This document shows, piece by piece, positions 26,881 through 38,340 of a DNA stretch of 64,000 bases. A program made the translations under genes and the position numbers. Each line of letters opens with the position of its first letter. The first letter of the stretch is position 1. The stretch covers positions 186,001 to 250,000 of the forward strand of contig NW_015622545.1 of the NCBI RefSeq assembly GCF_000835495.1. Reading direction: 5' to 3'. This stretch comes from Cladophialophora immunda (lineage: Eukaryota; Ascomycota; Eurotiomycetes; Chaetothyriales; Herpotrichiellaceae). A model generated the notes under the pieces. It was not told where the DNA came from. It ran no database searches and saw only the letters and a program-made list of their open reading frames with translations.

Positions 26881-26920
26881 ACGCGTGGGCCAGGAACACG
26901 GCGACGCGAATCTTTCGCGT
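26881..26920. promoter_or_regulatory. MCB cluster upstream of MCM4
   Basis: Three MluI cell-cycle-box-like sites within 40 bp: ACGCGT at 26881-26886, ACGCGA at 26904-26909, and TCGCGT (reverse of ACGCGA) at 26915-26920. They lie 92-131 bp upstream of the MCM4 ATG. In yeasts and filamentous fungi ACGCGN is the core bound by MBF at G1/S genes, including MCM genes. The sites are seen directly; the function is inferred. Confidence 0.7.
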
Positions 26921-28640
26921 AAAGTGGTTCTTGGCGGATACGGAGGAGTAGAATTGCCATGGCGCAGTTATAGGCAGTTGGTGTCCTGCTGGTTCTCCCG
27001 GTTGCTGCTTTTGATATGAGGATCCCCGTCGCCAGCCAGCATGGTTTCGCTCTTTGGATGCTGTTATAAATCGGCCCACGCACGAACATTCTTCTCCGTC
27101 ACACTCTCAAAAATCTGCCGCTCCTATACCCCGTTGAAGCTATTTCCTGTCCGTTCTCCATGCTATGCAGTCAATCTATCCCCTAGCTGTCACTTTCTCT
27201 GCTATTCAAAGAGCTCACATTCTCTGGAGCGAATAGAGGAAGCATTGGAAAGGTATGAGAGGACTATGGGATGGAGGCGGTGGGAAGTAGAGCTGGACAC
27301 GTCCGAGGCTTCTCTTTTAGTGTACTCGGTAGCTTGCGGGCATTTCCCAATATTAGAAGCGACACATTGCTATGCTTTGAATTAGTAACACGTCTGGGAT
27401 AGCGAATGGGTTCCAAGAGGTCTATGCCACTATACATCTAGCAACGAACAGTAGGTAACCAAAAAGAGGATCTCTACCCTGAATACCTGCGACCGAGCAC
27501 CGATTCTGACACCTCTGTTGGTCTCAAGGACTGTCCTAGTCCCTGTCATGAGCTCATGTCAACCCCCTTCCCCCCAATTTCCGCAGCATCTAGGTTGGAA
27601 GTATGGTGGAAGGCATTGCTGCAACCACATGATCATCTCTCGTGAAACATGTCCATATTTCTGTGATCAAGACGGATGAGTGGACCAGTCCTCATCAAAC
27701 GTATGGTGTGCATGATCCGGAACAGTCATTAGCGATATGGACAGGTATGATTTCATGGGGCAACGACATTTTCAGCTGCTGCTATCCTCCTCATCTCCAG
27801 TGTTCTACTGTGTAACTCCTCGAGTCTGGACCTTCTCCAACTGCGAGACACAACGGTGGTAAGCAAAGAAATGCACCTCGGCTGTGCATAGACCGAAAGG
27901 ATCTCGGAAATGATTTGCGGAGGTCGAATCGCAATATCAATGGCGCAAAACAACGGGCTTCAAGCTGTGGTCCCCATAACTCTTGCCAGCTGACCCGACC
28001 GGCGAGATTCCTGGTGGTGCGGAGGACCTGTGATCCCACCGCCTGGTCTCTCTAAAACCGATTGCAGCGATCGAGAAGCTGGAGGAAATACTCCCCACAT
28101 GACCACGCGCATGGGGGATTGAGGAATGGACTAACTGCGAGTCCTCGAGCCAACCCGATCTCGATGTAGTGGGTAGGGAAGGTGGGAAATTCCGGTCGTC
28201 CTACCGGCTACACGGCAGAGACATGTGGCTATGTAACAGGATGCAGAGAGGAAGGAAAATCGAACAGCCCACGCAGGCAGCTGGGAAACGTGCACACGAT
28301 GAGAAGGAAAAGATCAAAAAGGAAGATCCAATCAAACTAGCGGAGAGTCGGACGAGAAGCAAGGTGAGTCGTAGGTATCGTCGGGTGGTGAAGGGACGGC
28401 TAAAGGTCGGTGTCGCAGGCCAGGAACAGAAACGGAGCCGTGGAAAATCTGAGGAGGCAGAGCAAATTTCAATCCGAGTTCGTGAAGCTCGAAGCAGAAT
28501 GAAAAAAAAAAGCCAGGCTGGTGGTTGGCTGGTGGTTGGCCAGTGGCCGCCAGCTAATCTGCGCTACATGGTCACGCGTGCAACAAAGGGAGTGGCAGAA
28601 TGGCGGAGTGTCGGACAAGGACGGGAGCAAAGTCCCCAAG

Positions 28641-28670
28641 TACCTAGGTACCTAGGTATCGCTAGGTACC
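28641..28670. repeat. CCTAGGTA palindrome array
   Basis: Three overlapping copies of taCCTAGGta-type palindromes (tacctaggta, cctaggtatc, gctaggtacc). The block can fold on itself. Similar words occur elsewhere in the window, for example near 38550 and 46415. Confidence 0.6.
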
Positions 28671-31035
28671 TTCTCACCAATGCCACCGCTGAAAGGTACA
28701 TGGGTGCATGCTTGGACAGGGCGAGGCTTTGGGCTCGGCACTTGGAATGCAGGGCCTGTGGATCGACAGGTACAAGGCGGATCTGGAGTCTCTGGAGGTT
28801 TTGTTCCAGAACATGGAGGCCCAAAGCCAGCTGACTGGTCTACAGACCCTGATGGCTCACCCACGACCCTGTCCCATCCTGTCCAATCCAGCCCGAACCA
28901 CGATCCGCCACGAAGCTCACGATCCAGCAGCAAGCAAGGGAGAGAGGAGCAGCAAAGACACAGAAAGAGGGGGACCAAGAGGGAGACACATACACAGCGA
29001 GAAAGAGAGGGAACACGGACCCATCGCCTTCCACCAACGCCTCGAACGCCTCGTCCGCCCTCTCCCCCTCCACCTCCACCTCCACCTAGCCTGCGATTCT
29101 ATATCTGCGGGAAAGTCTGGTCACGCGCAATCCATGGGCGCGGCGGCTGTGGCTTTTCATCTCGGATCGGTCTGTGCTGACCAGTTGCCACTGGCCACAC
29201 ACCATTTAGCCTCGCTGGTTAATATATCTGCAAAGACCCAGCCCATCTGCCAGCCCCAGGCTCGGGCACGGACATGGCCCTGCTGACTCGAAAAGGGAAC
29301 GGTGCAGGATGGGGAGGATCAAGAGAGACACGACTCTATCCATTCGGCTACGGCTGACCACGACTGCAAGTGCGAGAACCTGTTGGACCGGCGGGACAAG
29401 GGATCCATCCGATCTGCCTTCTCTACCTTTCTTCCACTAGCAGAGCAGAACTACTTGCCCCAGTCTGGGCTGCTCCCTTCGGCTCCTCACACACTCTCTG
29501 CTCTACTGAGTATATACCTCACCCAGAGCCCCCCATATTCCTCTAGGAGAGAGATTGGTCTCTCTCTTCCCCTCCCTCTTTTTGCCCTCCATTTCCCTTC
29601 GCACCCATCTGGGGTACTTATGGCCTTCCATCCACGATACGAAGTACGGAGCACCTCTCTACAAGGCATACAATGTCCATTGAACCCTCTGCCCACCTGT
29701 TGACTCATCAAACCGGACCAACTAGCTTTCAGCCTGGTGATCTGGCCCCTCTCAGAATCCCTCCAACAGCTCAATCATGCACGGACAGACACATATTATC
29801 ATCCACACCACCCTCAGAAAGAAAGGAGCCAAGTCACAACACGCCAAATGGCACGAGGCAAATGGCCAGGTGGTCCCTTTTTTCCTTTCGCCCTCCATTC
29901 CAGGATTTCATCCAAAGTTAGCGAACAGAGCCAACAAAGGAGAGATCCGGACCGCCGCCGCCGCTGGTTGAGCAGGCAAAGCAAGGCCACGTCGGGCACC
30001 CTTGGGCGATCCGGTCGATTCAGGCGTAGTGGTCCCTAGCCTGGGCGGTGCCCCTGCCTATCATCCACTCTTTTGGGCACTTCTCGGGCCCTAGCAGCCT
30101 CAGCTCGCATTCCCCGACCACTCAGCATGATTGACGTGGGCAAAACCCTTGATCCCCCCTGGGACCTGGCTTGTCTGTCCTCCAGGGATTGGACCCTGAA
30201 GTCCCGAAACAAACCCATCTGAAGGAGGGAGGGTCCAGCCCCAGGCACGGACACAAACAAGCAAGCCAACAAATACAACGCTATCGTGGATTCTGACATC
30301 CGACATTCTTCCTCGCTCGAGACCAGGGCCCAAGGTCTCATCACATTCGGTACGGCGGTCGAGGGAGGGTAGGGAGTCTGAGTACTTTATATCATGGCCA
30401 TCGTGTGTTGTGGCCTTGTTTTCTCACGACCCCTTGGGTCGGATGGTATTTCTTCCTCCCCCCTCCCTCTCTACCATTGTCACTCTCTTCCTCCCATTTA
30501 CCTCAATGACGGTCGCCCACATCAGGAGAGTATTGTCGATTCAACCCATTCAGCTCCGGCCTGCCCAGGCTATTCTTAACGTGGGTGTGTGTCTGGCCCT
30601 TCTCCTTCCACACACTCCCTATCTGCTCTAGTGTCGCCCATGCACCTGACTGGGATGGCTGGAAGGCAACTAGTTGTGAGACTGTTGTCGCACAGTGCTG
30701 AACTGCAATCCAAAGCGCGCATACACCAACAACCAACGTCCCGCCCGTTGTTCGCATGAGGTTTTACCTCTTTCACAACCCGTGGTGCAAGGCTAGCTAC
30801 CCGCACTCCTACTGCTGCCGCTGGAGCCACCGCATACCGAGGAAGCTGAGGCTGGGACCCGCGTCGCTCCGTACCGCAGCCATGCTCGATCGTGATCCCT
30901 TGCGACGGGCCAAGATGGCTTGAACAGTCCAGAAAAAGTCTGAGATTCTTTTGGATACCTCTCCTGGGGGCCACATCTTGCAATGATGATGCATGTCGTC
31001 TTCATGGTTCTTGAGTGCGTCAGTTGATCCAGAAT

Positions 31036-31080
31036 GTCGCCGCCGATACCGTTGTCGCCGCCACCGTTGTCGCCGCCACC
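31036..31080. repeat. 15-bp tandem repeat
   Basis: Three copies of a 15-bp GC-rich unit, gttgtcgccgccacc, the first imperfect. The 15-bp length keeps a reading frame on the minus strand (Gly/Asp/Asn repeats), but no known protein surrounds it. Confidence 0.6.
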
Positions 31081-32115
31081 ATCACTCCCAGACATTCCTC
31101 CCTCCATGCCTCGGGCAATGTCTTTTAGCATCGGAGTCCTAGGCCAGTGTCAACTTTGAAGTCACACATTCATGTGCACCCAACAAGGCTTTCACCGAGG
31201 ATGACTACTATGTTCCCCACGATGAACGCGGGAGTGACATCTCCATAATGTGTCGAGGCACATGTGGTGTCCTCCATAACAACGAGAACGCCATTGTCGA
31301 AGACGTTATTCGACCCCGAGCAGCCACATCGTCACCGTCACACCCTCTTCGCCGCTGTCATGGTAAGTTCATCCGATGCATCGACAACAGGTTCATCTGG
31401 AGGTTCGGACCGCTCGACGAGGGAGCAAGCCTGCAGGCATAAACAAGACGCACCTGGGAGACACGGACACAAGCAAGAAGTCAGTCAATCGACGGCGACT
31501 TCTGAGTTCAACTCCTCGTCCGCCAATGAGGCCGACCCAATGCAGTATCTGTCTCATCTCACAAGGCAGGCAGTTGACATGCGATGGCTGGCAAGAGCAC
31601 GCCGATGCCAGTGGCCAAGAGGATCCAGTCGCCGCGAGCACGACGCTGAGCACAAAGACCACCTCCGCCGTCCCCGTGGCCATCGTTGCGACACTATCTC
31701 CATATCACGCGTGTCCCGATCTGCCGTTGCGCGCCAGCTTTCGGCGGCATCAAGTAACGCATCACATCGCCACACCAGAGGCCACTCCTGATCACCGCAC
31801 GACGGTTTGATGTCCACCACCGTCCTCATCATCCCCTCGCCGTTCCTTTTAAAGTCTACCAAGTCCAATCCATGGCACACCGACGCACAAGCATACAAGA
31901 CGCACGTTACCTCTACAACCCATGGTTCTAGATCCGTGGTAACATTTTTCACGGGTCAATGATGGTGCCTTGCGGCACATGGTACAGCAGAAGATCCAGG
32001 CCGACCACCTTACACCTATCAAGTTCATACGTGCACGCACGATGGCCTGCCTCCACCACTAGTCACATTATTACAACTGTCGCTGTCGCTGTCGACGTCG
32101 CCGTCGTTACTATCG

Positions 32116-32146
32116 TCCCTTTCCCTTTCCCTTTCCCTCTCCCTCC
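32116..32146. repeat. polypyrimidine tract (tttccc)n
   Basis: A mirror-like homopyrimidine run built from tttccc units. The minus strand carries GGG runs separated by one to three bases, which fits a G-quadruplex or triplex-forming element. Confidence 0.55.
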
Positions 32147-33348
32147 ATATCACCATCATCGTCTCTACCGGCCATACCGATGACCTGGCCAGCAACCGGA
32201 CCCTACTATAGGCTTGCCACCTTTACCTCAGCCTCAGCCACCCCAATTGCTTCCCGTTGTATGAGGTGATGCAAGGCCACCGACATTTCCACAATCAAGA
32301 CCAAAAAAGAGGGACACAGGCAAAGGATCTGGAACGAGGCCAACTCAAGACCCACAGGGAGAATGAGCAACATTGTGGCCTCGCAACATACAACAGCAAC
32401 CGAGCACCGAACAGTCATGTCATCAAATCTTGCATTCGCTATCGTATGTACCTCATGATGGCATTAACGACAGACGCAACCAAGAGAACTATGATTGATT
32501 TGGTTCAAAAGAAAGGATACGAAAGTCGCTCTACCCTGGTGCCCACTCCCAAAAATCAGAACCGATCCTGAGCCGTATCACGTCCAAATCGTTTCCTCGA
32601 ATCACTAGTCGCTCCGAAATTGCCAGGCCATAGTACAAAAAGGACCCTTCCTATACAGGCCACAATACAATCCGAGCGACCAAGCCCACTAAAGACGTGA
32701 TCTTCATCCAGGGACATCTGCGAGCGACCTTGACCTTTCAAATCCCGTTGACCTCGGCCCAAAAATCCCACAACTGTGCCGCAACACCCAAACACGTCCC
32801 AAAAAGTGTTTACAAGAAAGCAAGTTCAACGCCTTCAACCCCATCGAACTTTTGTGATCTGCCGGATTCCAGTGGCTCCTCGGCGGCATTGGCCCATTGG
32901 GCCATTTCCTCATAATGTCCAGTCTAAAAACTCTGTTGGCGATCGTTGTCAGTTTACCGCCGAGTTTGGATTTGAGGAGGAGCGTCTATTAACAATAGTG
33001 GGGAGAATTCCTCGCGAACGCCGCCCGAGAAACGAAAGTGCCGTAATCCGGATAATGCTGGAGAAGGTGAGGAAATTTGTCTGGGTCGCTAAAAGAACAG
33101 CAGACAAGCAAAGCAAACGATTTTGATCCGCCCCGGACGAAAAGATGCTCTCGTCGTGGTGTCTCCGACCGGGATATCCCGTATTAACCATCTGCCGGAG
33201 TGGTGTACTGGGATCTGTCGAGGACGTCGGACATGGAAAACTGTCCGACCGCATCGATTAGTTCAGTCTTTCTATGTGCTGCCGTGGCCAACATCGGACG
33301 GTGTTGGCCAGGTTGTTGCAAGAACTCTTGCAGGTGTTGAAATGGATG

Positions 33349-35733
33349 TTATCCTTGAATTGCTGTCGGTGTAGGTGACTCGGACATCAAGGTATGTTGG
33401 GTCGCCGAGTGGTATGGATATCCGAAGGATGCCGGCGACCCGGAGCGAGATCCAAAGAACCCGCCCGTTGACAAAGGTGACGGAGAACGCGCGACATACT
33501 GCGCAAATGACTTCGATGATTGAGCATCCCGGACGGGCGACATGCTTCGAGGTGGTGTGGGCGTCGTGGAGCCAGACGAATCAGACGAACTACCTCCATT
33601 GCTCTCCGACGCGGAGGTAGAGTCCGCCGAACCATCAACCTTGACAGTCCCAAACTGCAACAAAGAATTAGCACATCAATGTGTCTTGACTTCCTCGCTC
33701 TTTCCCCGGGTACCTACAAAGCAGTACTTGTCCACCTGCACAACCTTGTTAGCCCGAGCCGGAAGAGAGTCGGGGAAGAAGAGACTTACAAGCTCCTTGT
33801 AGCTCTGTGAGCTCAGAGAAGGTTTCTCAGAGAGCAAAGCAGCCGGCTTGGATGTCAAGGGAGCAGCAGCAGGAGCCGTTTTATTGGCTCCGGCTTTGAC
33901 ACCGTTGACGCCAGTTTCATGCTTGGGAGCAGCATTTGCAACACTCTGCACAGGAGTAGTCGCAGAGACCTCGTGGGAAGACTGCTTTGTGTACGTCCTT
34001 GGACCCAAGCCAGACCACTCGCCCATGGCAGCATACGCGTTGTTCTTTGCGGCCGTCAACGATGTCTTGAAATCATATCGGTTCCCAAATGCTTGCGGCC
34101 CAGCCTGCTTACGGCGCTGGGGAGCATCGGGCAGAAGTTCTGCTTTGGATTTGGGACTCCTCAGCTTGAGCTTGGGCTCGCCCATCAGTGAGCTGGGGGA
34201 CTGCATGAAGCTTCCAAAGCTGTCAAAACCAGTCGAGAAGTCATCAAAGGAGGTAGGCATCGAGACCGGCCTTCCAGAAGAGGCAGGTGGTGATGGTCGA
34301 CTACGAGGCAAGGCATTGAGGGGTCTCTCACCCAGGCCAGGCCCAGACTTGCTTGGTGGCGACTTGGATTTCTTGCTGAAGTCCACTTGGTAATTGGCAT
34401 TGGCATTGTTGTCCCAGAATTCCTGACCGTTGACATTGTAGCGGATGCAGAAGAACAATGTCTTGCTTTCCAGGTTTGCTTGGTCTTCGAGCTTGATGCT
34501 GAAGTTGAAGCGATCGAAGCCATCGTGGTTGCCCTTCCGGCGAACATCGTTGTTGTAGTCTGCAACGATTTCCGAGGTGGTCTTCCAGTAGTCGAATGTG
34601 AATCGAGCAACGACTAGCTTGTGGAACGCAAGGTTCCGTACCGCGACAGTCCCGATGAGGTGCTTGTTATCGGAGGAGAGGAATACTCTTTCAACGAAAA
34701 CAGGCTGTGACTTTCGAGCGTCCAGGTCACTCGGGAAATTGTTCAAGCGGATCTCCCATTCATATGAGGGTGTGCGAGAACGAGCAGTGGTCTCCTCGGA
34801 TCCAAAGGGGAAATCAGTCTCGCTCTCGTAGTTCTCTACGGGCGATGAACCGGCACTCACGGCGAGTGGACGGTCCACTTGTAGGAAATGTCTGACGTGT
34901 TCCAGGTGAGAGTCAAAGTGGACGGCCTTTGAATAGGTAGGTGTCCCAGGCATGCTTGAGGGCCGCCGCCGAGAGGAGGGGCGCAGAGCTGGACGAACGA
35001 GTTCACCTGACTTCTTGCGTACCATTGCCGGTCGCTCAGTGGGAGGATTGTCGCTGTCGCTGTCATCAGTGTCTGGCCGAATGGCCACAGTGGGGGTTTG
35101 CTTTGAGGGTGATTCGAAGACAATATTTGAATCGGTCGACGACCTCGAGTGGGCGATTTTCCGGGCCTCCTGCGACAAGGGGAGTCGCAGGACTGCAGGA
35201 CCTGCCGATTGCGTCCCGTCAAGACGAGAAACAAAGGCGTCTGTCCTTGTGGTAGAGGAGCTGTCCTCTCCACGAGTGGGCGATCCGGTGACCTTCCTTT
35301 GCTCTATTGACCGGATAGCCTCTTGCAGGGCCTGGAGATCCTCCAATTCCCTCGACCGTCCTCGCTCAGGTTCCTCCTCATCGCTCGAATTCTGGGAGGA
35401 GTCCGGGGGTGATATTGTCATCCCTGCAGGTATCAATGCATTTGTCACGGGCGGAGGCGACTGGCGTATACTACCATGGGGGTCGAAATCCCCATTCACC
35501 TCGTACGCCTCGCCATTGTGAAGAACCTCGATCTTTGCTGCATCATTCAGCGAAGGACTCCGTCGGTGCTTGGTGAGATATGAGGAGGAACCGCTGGAAC
35601 GAGGGAGGTTTGGTCGATCGGCAGACTCTGGGGAAAGTGAAGGTCCTTTGATATACGAGTGAGACCTGCTCGGAGTGGGACTAGACTGTTTGGAGCTCGA
35701 GGGCGTATGGTGGGTTGGCGGCGTGTAAGGCAT
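33349..35733 (-). CDS. GAC1: protein phosphatase 1 regulatory subunit with CBM21 (Gac1/Pig1-like)
   Basis: Targets PP1 to glycogen and glycogen synthase, controlling glycogen storage. Exons 35733-33790, 33735-33718 (18 nt) and 33654-33349 give 755 aa. The microexon encodes VDKYCF, and the joined text KELVDKYCFFG reads as a conserved motif. The PP1-docking RVxF-type motif is KAVHF, near residue 266. The CBM21 glycogen-binding domain spans about 335-450, with VRNLAFHKLVVARFTFDYW, GFDRFNF and WDNNANANYQVDF. The N-terminus (MPYTPPTHHTP) is Ser/Pro-rich and disordered, as in homologues. Intron 1 (54 bp) is in frame without a stop; intron 2 (63 bp) carries an in-frame stop. An 11.4-kb gene-poor stretch lies upstream. 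Confidence 0.9.
33718..33735 (-). other. 18-nt microexon of the PP1-subunit gene
   Basis: Flanked by ttgtgcag upstream and gtaggtac downstream on the coding strand, with a gctaac branch-like sequence just before the acceptor. It encodes six residues, VDKYCF, and keeps the frame between exons 1 and 3. Confidence 0.75.
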
Positions 35734-36779
35734 TCGGTCGGCTTGTGTGGGAGAAATGACCCAAACCGAGACTGCAGGTGTTCAGCGCGCAATGGGGCTC
35801 ATTAAGTACAACCTGCAGCAGGTCGAATGTGATGGTTGGGGGGGATAAGACAATCTGGGGCGAGAGGAGAAAGGTCAGTATACATGTCAAATCATGGTGA
35901 ATAACAATAAAAGTCGATCGTAGGAGCAGTGTGTGGTAGGGGTAGAACAAGCGAACGAGGAGATGCGTTAACGGCAATGTGATGAGCGCAGCCACGGTCG
36001 AGTTGACAAAGCCGTGCCAACTTTCGAGGTTGACGCCAGACCATGCGCACCACGGCTGCGTCAGTCGGGGGTAAGGGAGCGGGAAGGTACTTACTGTATC
36101 GATTGAAGGGTTTGGGGGAGCCTCCAGGCAGGAACAAAGCAAGCACAAAATCCGACGGGGAGTTACTGAGGTAATGTTCGAAGGGCTGCAATCGCCTGTT
36201 GAGGTGCAAAAAATAAAGGGCCCGTCACTTCTACTGGTGCAAAACGGCAGCCAAACACAGTATCGCCACGGGACCAGAGATCGACCGTACAGCGACGACT
36301 TGTAGTTCTGCTGCTGTTCTACACTGCCCCGAGACGAGACAGGAAGTACCCAGGGGCACACGGACAAAGTCAGATGGCGTGACAATGTCCTCTTGTTATC
36401 CTCCTCTTTCTTTGTTGGTGAGACTTTCCACCCACGCAGATCCGGGCTGCGTGCTAATCGGTGACCGACAAAGGGCAAAAATGGATCAGGTAGTTTCGAC
36501 CGTTGGTGATGCCGCTGGCCGTGGTCGTGTTCAAGAAGTCCCAACGCCTTCTAGAATCGATGTCAAAAGATAGGCTGGGTGAAGGCCTAGAGAATGGGAG
36601 GGAATGGGAGAGGATTGGTGGTGGAGGATTAAAGAAGGAGGGAGAGGGAATATTTTGGGTTGGTGGTGGTAGAGGTGGTGTGCCAGAGGGAAAGGCAGGC
36701 CGACCAGAAAGCCAAAAGGTGTTGAGTCTCGAGCGGCCCAAAGTAGGAAGCTCGGATCTGCGCTGAACAGTGGGCGATT

Positions 36780-36809
36780 GGGGGGGGGGTGGGAGGGTGG
36801 GAGGATGGG
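36780..36809 (+). repeat. G-run, G-quadruplex candidate
   Basis: A run of ten G, then GGG blocks separated by single bases (tgggagggtggg). This satisfies the simple four-run G-quadruplex pattern. It lies about 1.05 kb upstream of the PP1-subunit ATG. Confidence 0.6.
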
Positions 36810-37316
36810 CGGTAGATGAGGATCGGATGGGCAAGTGAGGTGAGAACGGAGGGGCGGCGCTGGAGACCTGGGAGCTGCGAGGGCTAATGGCCCTAGTTTC
36901 TGCTCAGAGTTGTTTTAGAGAGTGGATATGGCTGGCTGGCGACCATTTCAGAGCGAGGAGGCGAAGACTGGATAACCCTGGTCCGATGAGATGCAGTAGT
37001 GGGTAACCTAGGGCGCAGGCTAAAAGTGCGTGGGTGGACTGAGGGCTTGGGGTGGCGCAACTTGTCCTGGGCACTGCGATCCCAACGCTCGCTCGACACG
37101 ACGGCCACCTGGGAGTGCTTGCTGCGGCTAAGAATTTGGTCTGAAACGCTAATGGCGAGTGGCCACGGTCGTTGACATGGGGGAAAGGGTGAGGAGAAGA
37201 TGGGTGTGACTATTGCCAACTGAAAGTGGTTGGAAATACGGAATACAAGGTAACGACGGGAAAAATCAAGACGGGCGACAAGGGTGGGTTCCAGTGATAT
37301 GCAAAAGATAGACACC

Positions 37317-37320
<4 letters not shown>

Positions 37321-37348
<28 letters not shown>
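37321..37348. repeat. (GA)14 microsatellite
   Basis: A perfect dinucleotide repeat of 28 bp in the gene-poor stretch upstream of the PP1-subunit gene. Confidence 0.95.
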
Positions 37349-38291
37349 TACGAGCAGAGAGAAGATAGAGGCGGTGGTGTACGAGTACGAATAGACGGTA
37401 CAGCCCCCTCGCCAGAAATTAAGGTATGGTATCAGTATTTCGCCGTGGTCTGATGTTGTAAGAAGTCGCCCAAGACAGTCAAAGAGCAGCGCTTATGTGT
37501 TGCGTAGCTAATATGAAGACCTCCGCCTCTTCTGCCCCCGAGTCCGCTCTCGGAAATGACCTCAAGCAATAGATACCAGCAATGTGCGCACAGTATTGGT
37601 GGCGGGAATGCTCGGAGGAAATGGTCGATGGAAAAAGCCGCACAAGACCGCATTGAGCATATACAACATCATGCGATGATGTTCTCAGCGTATGCCCACA
37701 CCGAGCTCGCCGAACTATGACCTGATTGCAGCGTAATTAATAATGATTGCTTGTATAAGAAGCCCGTGGGCTTCAGCAGGGAAAATGATTGCACGCACGC
37801 AGTTCCCAGTCCCCTCTGCTGCTCTCCACCGGGAACGGAAGAGCCGTTCACGGGAGGCGGCGGGTATTCGAAGGCGAAGAAACCTGGCTCGAGAGGGGGG
37901 ACAGGATCACAGCATGGTCTGAGCTTGGTCCTCATTCTTGGGCTGGGACCAAGATTGAGTGCCAGTGCCCAGGTTGCATGGTCCGCGCGCAGGTTTTCCC
38001 AGTGACCAAATGGGCCAAACTGACTGAAGAATTATTGACGGAACTGACTTTTGTCCACAATGGCATTCAACTTTTCCCCGCCAAAAAAGCAATAAATGGA
38101 AAAGGAAAAGAGCGAAAAAGTTCAAAAGACGAGAAGCGAAAAGACGGTGGCACCAGCAAAGGAACCGGCAGAAAACCCATCTCCTATTGGCTGACTGTTC
38201 TGAGCGCACGGCTTACTCTTCCGGCCAATGACATCCGCAACCCGCGTGAGGGCCAAGCCCCACGTCTGTTCTCGCTTTGGCGCGTTGCTCT

Positions 38292-38340
38292 CCCCCTCCC
38301 CCCCCCCCAAGCTCCCTCAGGCTCCCGCAGGCTCCCTCGC
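38292..38340. repeat. C-run with 10-bp tandem repeat
   Basis: A C-rich run at 38292-38308 (interrupted once by T) followed by three 10-bp units of gctccctcag type at 38311-38340. The minus strand has long G runs. Confidence 0.75.

Larger units (their letters stand above)
26790..33348. other. 6.5-kb stretch without recognised gene
   Basis: Between the MCM4 promoter and the 3' end of the PP1-subunit gene. I examined all frames and found only short, low-complexity or non-ATG frames. It holds local repeats, such as a 12-bp tandem duplication gctggtggttgg at 28517-28540 and a CCTAGGTA palindrome array at 28641-28670. CT-rich stretches lie near 29050-29090 and 32116-32146. Possible contents are long UTRs, non-coding RNAs or spliced genes too weak to see by eye. 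Confidence 0.5.

Noticed and set aside
28169..28834. 221-codon basic frame in the 26.8-33.3 kb gap
   Set aside because: It starts at GTG, is rich in Lys/Arg by composition and has no motif or splice support.
30793..31131. 112-codon minus-strand ATG frame with Gly/Asp/Asn repeats
   Set aside because: The repeat comes from a 15-bp tandem array and the rest matches nothing I know. Low-complexity chance frame is more likely.
35681..36544. 287-codon minus-strand frame overlapping the PP1-subunit start
   Set aside because: It begins with a non-ATG codon and has no recognisable domain. It probably lies within the leader of the PP1-subunit gene.
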